A stretch of 64,000 nt of DNA from Paramesorhizobium sp049065735 (GTDB lineage Bacteria; Pseudomonadota; Alphaproteobacteria; Rhizobiales; Rhizobiaceae): assembly GCF_049065735.1 (NCBI RefSeq), contig NZ_JBAKHD010000002.1:507482-571481 (forward strand). Direction: 5' to 3'. Positions 24,866-33,897 of the stretch are shown in pieces (position 1 is the first letter of the stretch; each line of letters opens with the position of its first letter). A program made the translations under genes and the position numbers. Below the pieces are notes generated by a model that was not told the origin of the DNA, did not search any database, and was given only the letters and a program-made list of their open reading frames with translations.

Positions 24866-26185
24866 ATGTTCACACTGAATAGACATGCGCGGACCGCTTT
24901 GGGTTCGCTCGCTCTTCTGGGCGCTTTTGCCGGAACGGCCATGGCGCAGGACGCGCCCGCCGCTGCCGCCGCCACGCCTGAATTCAACACCGGCGACACG
25001 GCATGGATGCTGACATCGACAGCGCTGGTGCTGATGATGACCATCCCCGGGCTGGCGCTCTTCTATGGCGGCATGGTCCGCCAGAAGAACGTGCTCTCTA
25101 CGGTCATGCAGAGCTTCGCCATCTGCTGCCTTGTCAGCATATTGTGGATGGTGTTCGGCTATTCGCTGGTCTTCACCGATGGCGGCTCGCTCAACGCCTA
25201 TCTCGGCGGCTTCAGCAAGACCTTCCTCTCCGGCGTCAGCATGACCACCGCCCACCCGCTGGCGGGCACGATCCCGGAATATCTGTTCATCATGTTCCAG
25301 ATGACCTTCGCGATCATCACGCCCGCGCTGATCTGCGGCGCGTTCGCGGAGCGTATGAAATTTTCGTCCATGCTGCTGTTCATGGCGCTCTGGCTGCTCA
25401 TCGTCTATGTGCCGGTGGCGCATTGGGTCTGGGGCGGCGGCTTCCTCGGCTCGGACGGCGTTCTCGATTTCGCGGGCGGCACGGTGGTTCACATCAATGC
25501 CGGTATTGCCGGTCTCGTCGCGGCGCTCGTCATCGGCAAGCGTGAGGGCTACGGCCAGGTCAATATGGCGCCGCACAATCTCGTGCTTTCGGTTGTCGGC
25601 GCTTCGCTGCTGTGGGTCGGCTGGTTCGGCTTCAACGCCGGTTCGGCGGCTGGCTCCAACGCGCTCGCGGCTGTCGCCATGCTGAACACGCAGGTCGCCA
25701 CAGCGGGCGCAGCGCTTGCCTGGATGTTTGCTGAATGGATCATCGCCAAGAAGCCCAGCGTGCTAGGCATCATCTCCGGCGCGGTCGCGGGCCTCGTCGC
25801 GGTCACTCCGGCGGCGGGCTTCGTCAACCCCACCGGCGCGCTCATCATCGGCCTCGTGGCGGGCGTCATCTGCTACATCGCCGCCGTCAAGGTAAAGCAT
25901 GCGCTCGGCTATGACGACTCGCTCGATGCCTTCGGCGTCCATGGCGTGGGCGGCATCGTCGGCGCTGTTCTGACCGGCGTGTTCGCCGACCCCGCGATCA
26001 ACAGCTTGAGCGCCGGCGCTTCGGTGGGCACGCAGATCTATGGCGTGATCTTCACCATCATCTACGCGGCCATCGCCACGGCGATCATCCTCTATATCGT
26101 CAAGGCCATCACCGGCCTGCGCCCGACCAAGCAGGAAGAGATCGAGGGACTCGACATCAACCTGCATGGCGAGACGGTGCATTAA
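24866..26185 (+). CDS. amtB: Ammonium transporter
   Basis: Trimeric inner-membrane ammonium channel blocked by GlnK when nitrogen is ample. The 439 residues start with a signal peptide (MFTLNRHARTALGS through AGTAMAQ), then about 11 membrane spans beginning WMLTSTALVLMM. Family motifs include IPGLALFYGGMVRQKN, VYVPVAHWVWGGGFL, DFAGGTVVHINAG (first pore His) and DDSLDAFGVHGVGG (second pore His). The ATG at 24866 follows ACGGAG at proper spacing; the TTG one codon earlier is less likely. Confidence 0.97.
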   Translation: MFTLNRHARTALGSLALLGAFAGTAMAQDAPAAAAATPEFNTGDTAWMLTSTALVLMMTIPGLALFYGGMVRQKNVLSTVMQSFAICCLVSILWMVFGYSLVFTDGGSLNAYLGGFSKTFLSGVSMTTAHPLAGTIPEYLFIMFQMTFAIITPALICGAFAERMKFSSMLLFMALWLLIVYVPVAHWVWGGGFLGSDGVLDFAGGTVVHINAGIAGLVAALVIGKREGYGQVNMAPHNLVLSVVGASLLWVGWFGFNAGSAAGSNALAAVAMLNTQVATAGAALAWMFAEWIIAKKPSVLGIISGAVAGLVAVTPAAGFVNPTGALIIGLVAGVICYIAAVKVKHALGYDDSLDAFGVHGVGGIVGAVLTGVFADPAINSLSAGASVGTQIYGVIFTIIYAAIATAIILYIVKAITGLRPTKQEEIEGLDINLHGETVH

Positions 26186-26237
26186 GTTCGCATCCCACCC
26201 CTCCCCGCAAGGGGGAAGGAGGGGAGCCAGCATTGCG

Positions 26238-26266
26238 AAGGCCCGGTTCTGCCGGGCCTTCTTTTT
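26238..26266 (+). terminator. Intrinsic terminator after amtB
   Basis: AAGGCCCGG (26238-26246) pairs with CCGGGCCTT (26252-26260), followed by CTTTTT. A GGGG/CCCC palindrome of the composite-repeat type sits just upstream (26200-26228). Confidence 0.88.
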
Positions 26267-26288
26267 AGGGCGCTGCACTTCGGCATGG

Positions 26289-26304
26289 TTAATGCGGCCT
26301 TAAC
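26289..26304 (+). promoter_or_regulatory. CtrA-type box upstream of ftsK
   Basis: TTAA (26289-26292), exactly seven bases, then TTAAC (26300-26304): an exact match to the full CtrA consensus TTAA-N7-TTAAC. It is 95 bp upstream of the ftsK ATG. CtrA is the cell-cycle master regulator of alphaproteobacteria, so cell-cycle control of ftsK is inferred. Confidence 0.65.
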
Positions 26305-26398
26305 CTTCCCTGCCTTAGGGTTGGACCCGAATCCGCCTCGATAAGGGGTTATCAGGCGCGGACAGGCGACCATTTTACAGGCACTCGGGAAAAGCTTT

Positions 26399-28945
26399 AT
26401 GCGGCAAGGATACTCGCCCTCATATGCCGTTCGGGACGAGAGAACGCGGAACGCTCGTCTGGAACTGGCGGGGATTTTCCGGCGGCAGATCGACATTCTG
26501 CTGGGGTTGCTCATTCTCGCCGGCGTGGCGCTCGCGGCGGGTGCGCTGGCGACGTGGAATGTCGCCGATCCGAGCTTCAGCCATGCCACGTCCAATCCGG
26601 TCACCAATGCGCTCGGCTATCCGGGCGCGGTGTTTTCCGATATCGCCATGCAGTTCCTGGGCCTGTCGAGCGTCGCCGCGCTGCTTCCCGCCATCTTCTG
26701 GGGCATGCTCTTGATCGCCCATGGTCATATCGGGCGTCTGCCGAAGCGCATTCTCGCCTGGGTCGGCGCTGCCCTGCTTTTCGCCGCCATCGCCAGCTGC
26801 TTTTCCGTGCCCGAGAGCTGGCCGATGCCCATCGGGCTTGGCGGCGTGCTGGGCGATCTGGTGCTGAAACTTCCGAGCCTCTTCCTCGGCGAATTTCCGC
26901 GCGGTCCCGCGGCGTCGATCATTATCGCGGTGCTCGCCGTTCCCGCGCTGTTTCTGTGCGCTTTCGCCAGCGGTTTGACCGGGCGGGTGCAGCCGCTGGC
27001 CAGCCCGGCGCGGCCCAAGGCCCGCACGCCGCAGGAGCTGGACGAAGAGGATGAAGACGACGAGGAAGACGATAGCGGCTCGCTTGCGCTCGGCGCGGTG
27101 ACGCATTGGTACTACAGCGCGCGGGCGATGCTGCATCGCCTTACCTCCCGCGTGCCGAAGCCGCGCGGGCGGCAGGATGAGGACGATCCGTTCGCCGCGG
27201 TTCCGGCCCGCTCGGGCGCGCGGCGTGAACCCGGTTTCGACGCCGGGCGCGAGCGGCTCGATGTCGCGCCTTTTGACGACGAGGATGACGATGACCTGGC
27301 CGCACCGGCCGGCGTGGCAGCTGCCGACCGTCCTCTGGCGACCGGGCGCGTCGAGGTGCCGCCGCGTTCGGTGAAGCCGGGCGCGCGGGCGCAGGAGGCG
27401 GTGAAGCCACAGCGCAGGATCAGCGGCGTTTTCGAATTGCCGTCGCTGAAGCTGCTCGCGGAGCCGAAGGCTGTGGTGCGCGATCCCAGCCTTTCCAAGG
27501 AGGCGCTGGAGCAGAATGCGCGGCTTCTGGAAGGCGTTCTGGAAGATTTCGGCGTCAAGGGCGACATCATCCATGTGCGTCCCGGACCTGTCGTCACGCT
27601 CTATGAGCTGGAACCCGCGCCCGGCATCAAATCCTCGCGTGTCATCGGTCTTGCCGACGATATCGCCCGCTCGATGAGCGCCATTGCCGCGCGTGTCGCT
27701 GTTGTGCCGGGGCGCAATGCCATCGGCATCGAGCTGCCCAACCAGAAGCGCGAAATGGTCTATTTGCGCGAGATGCTGGCGAGCCGCGATTTCAGCGAAA
27801 CCAAGACCAAGCTGGCGCTGGCGCTCGGCAAGACGATCAATGGCGAGCCCGTCATCGCCGACATCACCAAATTCCCGCATCTGCTCGTTGCGGGCACCAC
27901 CGGCTCGGGCAAGTCGGTCGCCATCAACACGATGATCCTATCGCTGCTCTACCGCATGACGCCACAGCAATGCCGTCTCATCATGATTGACCCTAAGATG
28001 CTAGAACTCTCCGTCTATGACGGTATCCCGCATCTGCTGACGCCTGTGGTGACCGATCCGAAGAAGGCCGTCGTCGCGCTCAAATGGACCGTGCGCGAGA
28101 TGGAGGACCGCTATCGCAAGATGTCGAAGGTGGGCGTGCGCAATATCGACGGTTTCAACGCCCGCGTCGGACAGGCGCAGATGAAGGGCGAGCGCATCGC
28201 CCGCACGGTGCAGACCGGCTTCGACCGCGACACGGGCGAAGCGGTCTACGAGACGGAGGAACTCGATCTCGAGCCGATGCCCTATATCGTCGTCATCATC
28301 GACGAGATGGCCGATCTGATGATGGTCGCGGGCAAGGATATCGAAGGCGCGGTGCAGCGGCTGGCGCAGATGGCGCGCGCGGCGGGCATCCACGTCATCA
28401 TGGCGACGCAGCGGCCTTCGGTCGACGTCATCACCGGCACGATCAAGGCCAATTTCCCGACGCGCATCTCCTTCCAGGTCACCTCGAAGATTGACAGCCG
28501 CACCATTCTTGGCGAGCAGGGCGCGGAGCAATTGCTCGGGCAGGGCGACATGCTGTTCATGGCAGGCGGCGGGCGCATCCAGCGCGTTCACGGGCCGTTC
28601 GTCGGCGACGACGAGGTGGAGAAGGTCGTGCAGCATCTGAAGCGCCAGGGCGCGCCGGAATATCTCGACGCCATCACCCAGGAAGACGACGAGGATGGCG
28701 AAGGCGGCGGCGGTCCGGCAGGCACCTCCAATCTCGACGATTCCGACGATCCCTACGATCAGGCTGTGGCGGTGGTGCTGCGCGACAAGAAGGCCTCGAC
28801 CTCCTATATCCAGCGCCGCCTCGGCATCGGCTACAACCGCGCCGCCTCGATCATCGAGCGCATGGAGCGGGAAGGCATCGTCGGCCCCGCAAACCATGCG
28901 GGCAAGCGCGAAATCCTCGTGCCGGGCGAGGGGGATGAGTATTAG
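26399..28945 (+). CDS. ftsK: DNA translocase FtsK
   Basis: Septum-located motor that pumps chromosome termini and activates XerCD at dif. The 848 residues contain an N-terminal membrane domain with four spans (about 30-195), an acidic/Pro-rich linker (210-335), and the motor with Walker A AGTTGSGKSVAIN near 499 and Walker B PYIVVIIDEMADLMM. The C-terminal winged-helix gamma domain that reads KOPS follows (QAVAVVLRDKKASTSYIQRR to the end). Linker length is short compared with E. coli. A CtrA-type box precedes the gene. Confidence 0.96.
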   Translation: MRQGYSPSYAVRDERTRNARLELAGIFRRQIDILLGLLILAGVALAAGALATWNVADPSFSHATSNPVTNALGYPGAVFSDIAMQFLGLSSVAALLPAIFWGMLLIAHGHIGRLPKRILAWVGAALLFAAIASCFSVPESWPMPIGLGGVLGDLVLKLPSLFLGEFPRGPAASIIIAVLAVPALFLCAFASGLTGRVQPLASPARPKARTPQELDEEDEDDEEDDSGSLALGAVTHWYYSARAMLHRLTSRVPKPRGRQDEDDPFAAVPARSGARREPGFDAGRERLDVAPFDDEDDDDLAAPAGVAAADRPLATGRVEVPPRSVKPGARAQEAVKPQRRISGVFELPSLKLLAEPKAVVRDPSLSKEALEQNARLLEGVLEDFGVKGDIIHVRPGPVVTLYELEPAPGIKSSRVIGLADDIARSMSAIAARVAVVPGRNAIGIELPNQKREMVYLREMLASRDFSETKTKLALALGKTINGEPVIADITKFPHLLVAGTTGSGKSVAINTMILSLLYRMTPQQCRLIMIDPKMLELSVYDGIPHLLTPVVTDPKKAVVALKWTVREMEDRYRKMSKVGVRNIDGFNARVGQAQMKGERIARTVQTGFDRDTGEAVYETEELDLEPMPYIVVIIDEMADLMMVAGKDIEGAVQRLAQMARAAGIHVIMATQRPSVDVITGTIKANFPTRISFQVTSKIDSRTILGEQGAEQLLGQGDMLFMAGGGRIQRVHGPFVGDDEVEKVVQHLKRQGAPEYLDAITQEDDEDGEGGGGPAGTSNLDDSDDPYDQAVAVVLRDKKASTSYIQRRLGIGYNRAASIIERMEREGIVGPANHAGKREILVPGEGDEY

Positions 28946-29110
28946 ACAAACGATAGCAGCAAGCGCCCACATCCGACCGGATGAGGAGCATGTAAGTTCC
29001 AAGATGTATCGATAAAAGCGGAACGAACCATGAGCATCGACCGTTGAGACGCCACACTCGCGTCAAACTATTGATCCAATCTGGGAAGAATAACGAGAGA
29101 CAGGTTTTTG

Positions 29111-29779
29111 ATGAAAACGGAAAAGATGCGGCTTGTTGCGGTTCTGCGTGGTGCCATGCTCGGCCTCACCGTCATGGGCGCTTCGATGGCGGCGCCGCTT
29201 GGGCTGTCCGTTTCTCCAGCGCTTGCGCAGGTCAACCAGCAGCAGATGGCGGCGGCGCAGCAGATTGCCGATCATTTTTCCGCCGTGCGCACCATGACCG
29301 GCGAGTTCGTGCAGTTCGGCCCGCGCGGCGAGCAGAGCGGCGGCACCTTCTATATCGAGCGCCCGGGCAAGATCCGCTTCAATTACAACAATTCACCGAT
29401 CCGGGTGATCTCGGATGGCGAATCCGTGGTCGTGAACAACCGCAAGCTCGACACCTGGGACCTCTATCCGCTGACGAAGACGCCGCTGAAGCTGCTGCTG
29501 GGTGACCGTATCGATCTTGGCGGCGGACGGCTGAAGTCGGTCCGCCAGGAGCCTGATATGACGACCATCGTGCTCGGCGATGAATCGATCTTCGGCAATT
29601 CGAAAATCACCATGATGTTCGATCCGAAGACCTATGCCTTGAAGCAGTGGACGATCACCGACGCGCAGAACCTCGATACGACAGTCATGATCTTCAATGT
29701 TCGCGAGGGCGTGCGCTTTGCGCCTGACATGTTCAAGATCGACTACCAGCGCATCGCGATGAAGCGGAAGGGGCAGTGA
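29111..29779 (+). CDS. lolA: Outer-membrane lipoprotein carrier LolA-like protein
   Basis: Periplasmic chaperone that carries lipoproteins from LolCDE to the outer membrane. The 222 residues begin with a signal peptide ending near SPALAQ; the mature part has QQIADHFSAVRTMTGEFVQF, GTFYIERPGKIRFNYN and TWDLYPLTKTPLKLLL, all typical of alphaproteobacterial LolA (DUF outer-membrane carrier group). ATG 29111 was chosen over the TTG just before it. It follows ftsK on the same strand, as commonly seen in Rhizobiales; xthA follows after a repeat. Confidence 0.9.
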   Translation: MKTEKMRLVAVLRGAMLGLTVMGASMAAPLGLSVSPALAQVNQQQMAAAQQIADHFSAVRTMTGEFVQFGPRGEQSGGTFYIERPGKIRFNYNNSPIRVISDGESVVVNNRKLDTWDLYPLTKTPLKLLLGDRIDLGGGRLKSVRQEPDMTTIVLGDESIFGNSKITMMFDPKTYALKQWTITDAQNLDTTVMIFNVREGVRFAPDMFKIDYQRIAMKRKGQ

Positions 29780-30085
29780 CGCCTCCTCCTTCCCCCTTGC
29801 GGGGATTGAGGAGCGTTCGGCCGAAGGCCGAGGAAAAAGCCAACGATTTGGCTTTTCCAGCGACGAACCCCGCTTTAGCGGGCGGATGGGGGTGGCGAGG
29901 TCTGCGCGTTTGCTGACGACCGTAGCGCAAACGTCACCACCCCCACCCGACCCTCCGGACGGTGCGAGCAGGGCGACGTAGGGCGCCAGCATTTTCCCAA
30001 CAAGCTGCGCCAATTTCAGGCTGGCACCGCTGCCGCGATGCTGTAAGTTCGCCCGCGATTCATCCCCCGCGAGCGAGCCAATTCC
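29780..30085. other. lolA-xthA gap filled by a composite repeat
   Basis: Most of this 306-bp gap is a copy of the composite repeat (29784-29990). The remaining 95 bp before xthA show no clear terminator or promoter. Confidence 0.5.
29784..29990. repeat. Composite palindromic repeat, copy 1
   Basis: Starts with CTCCTTCCCCCTTGCGGGG, then a hairpin module with TTCGGCCGAAGGCCGA, a module AAAGCCAACGATTTGGCTTT, then GCGCAAACGTCACCACCCCC. The same modules occur at 37376-37585, partly in the other orientation, and at 52836-52990 without the middle module. Confidence 0.7.
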
Positions 30086-30892
30086 ATGCCCTTTTCGATC
30101 GCCACCTGGAACATCAATTCCGTGCGCCTGCGTTTGCCGCTGGTCGAGCGCTTTCTGAGGGAGTATCAGCCCGATGTGCTCTGCCTGCAGGAGATCAAAT
30201 GCACGGACGATCTCTTTCCCTATGAAGCGTTCCAGGCGCTCGGCTATCAGCATATCGCGGTCAGCGGCCAGAAGGGCTATCACGGCGTTGCCACCCTCTC
30301 GCGCCGTCCGCTTGAGGGGATCGAGCGCAAAGGTTTCTGCAACATCGTCGATTGCCGCCATGTGAGCAGCGTGGTGACGGCTGGGGGCAAGCGCCTGCGC
30401 ATCCATAATTTCTATGTCCCCGCCGGCGGCGACGAGCCGGACCCTGATATCAACCCGAAATTTGCGCACAAGCTCGGCTTCATCGAGGAGATGAAAGCCA
30501 TCCTCGCCAATACAGGCGACGGCTGTTCGTCCATCCTCGTGGGCGACCTCAACATCGCGCCGCTCGAAACCGATGTCTGGTCGCACAAGCAGCTTCTGAA
30601 TGTGGTCAGCCACACGCCGGTCGAGACCGAGGGGCTGGAGCTGGCGCGCCGCCTCGGCGGCTGGAGCGACCTCGTGCGCCATCACATTGCGCCGGAGCAG
30701 AAGGTGTTCACCTGGTGGAGCTACCGTGCGCGCGACTGGGAGGCGTCGGACCGTGGCCGCCGTCTCGACCATATCTGGGGCTCGCCCGATCTCGAAACCG
30801 ATCTCGCCTCGGTGACGATCCTGCGCGAAGCGCGCGGCTGGGACCGGCCTTCGGACCATGTGCCCGTCATCGCCATTTTCGGTCTGGATTAA
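30086..30892 (+). CDS. xthA: Exodeoxyribonuclease III
   Basis: AP endonuclease and 3'-5' exonuclease in base-excision repair. The 268 residues start MPFSIATWNINSVRLRLPLV and include the metal-binding LCLQEIKCTDDLFP, the active-site loop VGDLNIAPLETDVW, DHIWGSPDLE and the C-terminal RPSDHVPVIAIF with the catalytic Asp-His. It runs in the same direction as lolA but is separated by a repeat, so probably has its own promoter. Confidence 0.95.
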   Translation: MPFSIATWNINSVRLRLPLVERFLREYQPDVLCLQEIKCTDDLFPYEAFQALGYQHIAVSGQKGYHGVATLSRRPLEGIERKGFCNIVDCRHVSSVVTAGGKRLRIHNFYVPAGGDEPDPDINPKFAHKLGFIEEMKAILANTGDGCSSILVGDLNIAPLETDVWSHKQLLNVVSHTPVETEGLELARRLGGWSDLVRHHIAPEQKVFTWWSYRARDWEASDRGRRLDHIWGSPDLETDLASVTILREARGWDRPSDHVPVIAIFGLD

Positions 30893-30942
30893 GCGGCGCG
30901 CCGAACCTATAATGGATGGTGTTGAATAGAGGAGCAAAAGCG

Positions 30943-31047
30943 ATGGATCGGATTTCACTGTTTCTGACGACCAGTGTTTCCAACGATTCCATGGCTTGCA
31001 ATGACTGCTCTTCTGACGCTTCAGGACATATCCTGCACCACGGCTGA
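30943..31047 (+). CDS. Possible leader peptide ORF for the ABC-F gene
   Basis: A 34-codon frame from ATG 30943 to TGA 31047, with GAGGAG ending eight bases upstream, the best ribosome site near this locus. It starts MDRISLFLTTSVSN, ends SGHILHHG and overlaps the ABC-F start (31001) in another phase, while the ABC-F start itself has no visible ribosome site. This arrangement suggests translational coupling or ribosome-stalling control, as known for many antibiotic-resistance ABC-F genes. No homologue was recognised, so expression is inferred. Confidence 0.4.
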   Translation: MDRISLFLTTSVSNDSMACNDCSSDASGHILHHG

Positions 31048-32581
31048 TGGCCGTCTTCTTTTCAGCTCCGTCAATCTCAGTGTTACGGCGGGCCGCATAG
31101 GCATTGTCGGGCGCAATGGCGTGGGGAAGTCCACGCTGCTGCGGATCATGAGCGGCGCATTGCCGCCAACCGCCGGAACCGTTTCTATAAACGGCAAGAT
31201 CGGCGTGGTCGGGCAGAATACCGGCGGGGATTCACATGAAACGCTGGCAGATCTTTTCCGCATCCGCTCCGGTCTCGACATCCTCGCGCGCATCGAGGCC
31301 GGCTCTGCTGGGGATGCCGATCTTGCCGAGGCGGACTGGCTGCTGCCGCAGCGGTTCGCCCAGGTTTTACAGAAATTCGGTCTGCCTGACCTCGATCCCA
31401 GCGCGCCTGTCTCTTCTTTAAGCGGCGGGCAGCAGACGCGCGCCGCGCTGGCCGCTCTCCTGTTTCACGAACCCGATCTCATCTTGCTGGACGAGCCGAC
31501 CAACAATCTCGACCGCGAGGGACGGGAGGCGGTGATGGCGCTTCTGTCCGGCTGGCGCGGCGCTGCCGTGGTGGTCAGCCATGATCGTGAGCTCTTGCGG
31601 GCCATGGATGCCATAGCGGAGCTATCGCAGGACGGGCTCCATCTTTATGGCGGGAACTGGGATTTTTACCGCGAGCAGAAAGCGCGGGAGCGTGAAGGCG
31701 CCGCGCGCGATCTCCTCCTGGCGCAGCGGGAGGCCAAAGCCGTGCAGCGCAAGGCGCAGGCGGCTGCGGAGCGGCAGGCGCGCAGCGATGCCAGGGGGCG
31801 CAAATCCCGCGCCGATGCCGGGATGAGCAAACTGCTGCTCGATGCGCGAGAGGACCGCGCCCAGAAAACCGGCGGGCGGGGAACCGCTCTCGCCCAGCGC
31901 CAGGCGGCGGAAGCCGAGGCGCAATTGCGCGCAGCCGAGGCGAAGGTGGAGCGGGTCACGCCGTTGCGCTTCGCGGCGGAGGGAGCGTCCGCGCCTTCCG
32001 GCAGGATATTGCTGAGCATGGAGAATGTCTCGGGCGGTCCCGTGCCGGACGCGCCGGTCATCCAAGATTTCTCGCTCAAGATCGTCGGGCCGGAGCGCAT
32101 AGCCGTGACGGGGCGCAATGGCGCGGGCAAGACCAGCCTGCTTCGCCTCATAACCGGGGAGCTTCAGCCTGTGGCCGGCAAAGTGAGCCGGTTTGCCCGC
32201 ACCGTGATGTTCGACCAGCAGATGAGCCTCATGGACCGCACGGCGACGCTCCATGCGAATTTCCGCCGGCTCAATCCCGGGGCGAACGACAATGACGCCC
32301 ATGCGGCGCTGGCGCGGTTTTCATTTCGAGGGACAAGCGCTTCGCGTCTTGCGGGGACATTGAGCGGTGGAGAGTTGCTGCGCGCAGCGCTTGCCTGCGT
32401 GCTCGACGGCACGCAGAAGCCGGAGCTGCTCATCCTCGACGAGCCGACCAATCATCTCGATCTCGATTCCATCGAGGCGCTGGAGGCGGCGCTCAACGGC
32501 TATGACGGCGCATTGCTGGTGGTGAGCCATGATCGGGTTTTTCTCGATGCGATCGGCATCGAGCGGACGGTTGAATTATAG
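31001..32581 (+). CDS. ABC-F family ATPase
   Basis: Soluble tandem ATPase without membrane domains; ABC-F proteins act at the ribosomal E site in translation control or antibiotic protection. The 526 residues have Walker A VGRNGVGKSTLL, signature LSGGQQTRAALA and Walker B LILLDEPTNNLD in domain 1; a long basic Arg/Ala helical linker (about 225-325); then VTGRNGAGKTSLLRLI, LSGGELLRAALA and LLILDEPTNHLDLDS in domain 2. A GTG at 30974 is in frame but lacks a ribosome site. Which subfamily it belongs to, housekeeping or resistance, cannot be told. Confidence 0.88.
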   Translation: MTALLTLQDISCTTADGRLLFSSVNLSVTAGRIGIVGRNGVGKSTLLRIMSGALPPTAGTVSINGKIGVVGQNTGGDSHETLADLFRIRSGLDILARIEAGSAGDADLAEADWLLPQRFAQVLQKFGLPDLDPSAPVSSLSGGQQTRAALAALLFHEPDLILLDEPTNNLDREGREAVMALLSGWRGAAVVVSHDRELLRAMDAIAELSQDGLHLYGGNWDFYREQKAREREGAARDLLLAQREAKAVQRKAQAAAERQARSDARGRKSRADAGMSKLLLDAREDRAQKTGGRGTALAQRQAAEAEAQLRAAEAKVERVTPLRFAAEGASAPSGRILLSMENVSGGPVPDAPVIQDFSLKIVGPERIAVTGRNGAGKTSLLRLITGELQPVAGKVSRFARTVMFDQQMSLMDRTATLHANFRRLNPGANDNDAHAALARFSFRGTSASRLAGTLSGGELLRAALACVLDGTQKPELLILDEPTNHLDLDSIEALEAALNGYDGALLVVSHDRVFLDAIGIERTVEL

Positions 32582-32587
32582 CCGAAC

Positions 32588-33052
32588 TCAATCCTCCGGG
32601 GCGAGGCGCGGCGCGACCTTCTCGATCTCGCTTACCAGCTGAAGCAGATTGCGGCTGACATGGGAATGAAGCGCTACGGCGACCTCGGGGAATTCTTCGA
32701 GGATGCGGTGGAAGATGGCGCGGGAAAGCCGCAGGACTTCCGTCTCGCTCTCGGCGAAGGCGCCGGTCAGCCGCGAGGTCTGGGCGATGAGCGCCATCTC
32801 GCCCAGCACCGCGCCGGGACCGACGGAGCGGATCGTCACGCGGCTGCCGCGCTCGTCTTCCTGGAAAAGGCATATGCTGCCGGAGACGATGACATAGGCG
32901 CAATCGGCGCTCTGTCCCTCGCGGAACAATTCGCGGCCCGCCCGCAGCACCAGCCGCTCCGCGCCGAACGCAAGCAGCCGCAGCTGTTCGGGCGTAAGCG
33001 AGCCGAACAGATCTACGGTGCCAAGAATGCGGATGTCATCGTCGAGCGCCAT
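32588..33052 (-). CDS. Cyclic-nucleotide-binding-domain protein without HTH
   Basis: The 154 residues form one CRP-type effector-binding barrel: LVLRAGRELFREGQSADCAY, VIVSGSICLFQEDE and the phosphate-binding-cassette region VGPGAVLGEMALIAQTSRLTG. There is no C-terminal helix-turn-helix, so it is not a DNA-binding CRP. It lies 36 bp downstream of the CenR-like regulator on the same strand. In Brucella the OtpR operon has the same composition, so a shared envelope or stress pathway is inferred. Confidence 0.85.
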   Translation of the reverse strand: MALDDDIRILGTVDLFGSLTPEQLRLLAFGAERLVLRAGRELFREGQSADCAYVIVSGSICLFQEDERGSRVTIRSVGPGAVLGEMALIAQTSRLTGAFAESETEVLRLSRAIFHRILEEFPEVAVALHSHVSRNLLQLVSEIEKVAPRLAPED

Positions 33053-33088
33053 ATTACCGTCAATACACCGCTCCGACCGACGGGGCTA

Positions 33089-33772
33089 TCAGGGAACGAG
33101 CTTGTATCCCCCGCTTTCTGTCACGAGAATCGCCGCATTGGAGGGATCTTTCTCGATTTTCTGGCGCAGGCGATAGACGTGCGTTTCGAGCGTATGGGTG
33201 GTGACCCCTGAATTATAGCCCCACACTTCCTCAAGGAGCATGTCGCGCCCGATGACCTTGTCGCCGGCGCGGTAGAGATATTTAATGATCGCCGCTTCCT
33301 TCTCGGTCAGGCGGATCTTGCCGCCCTTCTCGTCGATCAGCAGCTTCTGGCCCGGCTTGAAGGTGTAGGGGCCGACGGTGAAGGTGGCGTCCTCGCTCTG
33401 TTCGTGCTGGCGCAGCTGGGCGCGGATGCGGGCGAGCAGCACGGCGAAGCGGAACGGCTTGGTCACATAATCGTTGGCGCCGGATTCAAGCCCGAGAATG
33501 GTGTCGGAATCGGTGTCGTGGCCGGTCAGCATGATCACGGGCGGCTTGAACCCGCCCTTGCGCAACAGCTTCACCGCCTCGCGGCCATCCATGTCCGGCA
33601 GGCCGACATCCATGACCAGCAGGTCGACCATTTCGTTGCGCGCCGTCTGAATACCTTTCGTGGCGGTATCCTCCTGCAGGATGTGGAATTCCTCGCAGAG
33701 CGCGAGCTGCTCCACCAGAATGGAGCGGAGGTCCTCATCATCGTCCACAATCAGAATTGTACGGCCAGTCAT
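33089..33772 (-). CDS. cenR: OmpR-family response regulator (CenR/OtpR-like)
   Basis: The 227 residues have a receiver domain (1-120) with the acidic pocket VDDDED, phosphoacceptor Asp55 in LLVMDVGLPDMDG, Thr in MLTGHDT and Lys in YVTKPFRF. A winged-helix DNA-binding domain follows (about 130-227, LTEKEAAIIKYLYRAGDKVI and HTLETHVYRLRQKIEKDPSN). It resembles CenR of Caulobacter and OtpR of Brucella, regulators of cell-envelope genes; the symbol rests on this resemblance and on the downstream cyclic-nucleotide-binding gene. No histidine kinase is adjacent. Confidence 0.82.
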   Translation of the reverse strand: MTGRTILIVDDDEDLRSILVEQLALCEEFHILQEDTATKGIQTARNEMVDLLVMDVGLPDMDGREAVKLLRKGGFKPPVIMLTGHDTDSDTILGLESGANDYVTKPFRFAVLLARIRAQLRQHEQSEDATFTVGPYTFKPGQKLLIDEKGGKIRLTEKEAAIIKYLYRAGDKVIGRDMLLEEVWGYNSGVTTHTLETHVYRLRQKIEKDPSNAAILVTESGGYKLVP

Positions 33773-33897
33773 GCGTATCCTCGTCTATTGTGTTCAATCG
33801 GCATTGACGTTTTATCGCATTTAGAGCGAGATGAGGCCAGAAGGAAACCAATTAGCGGTTAATCCGGCGGCAATAACCCATCCGCGGGGGCGGGGAC

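Noticed and set aside
29784..29990. Possible CRISPR-like array in the repeat-rich gaps
   Set aside because: The modules are palindromes in varied order, not evenly spaced direct repeats with unique spacers, and no cas gene is present.
30974..31000. GTG start for the ABC-F gene
   Set aside because: No ribosome site, and the added nine residues are not part of the ABC-F fold.
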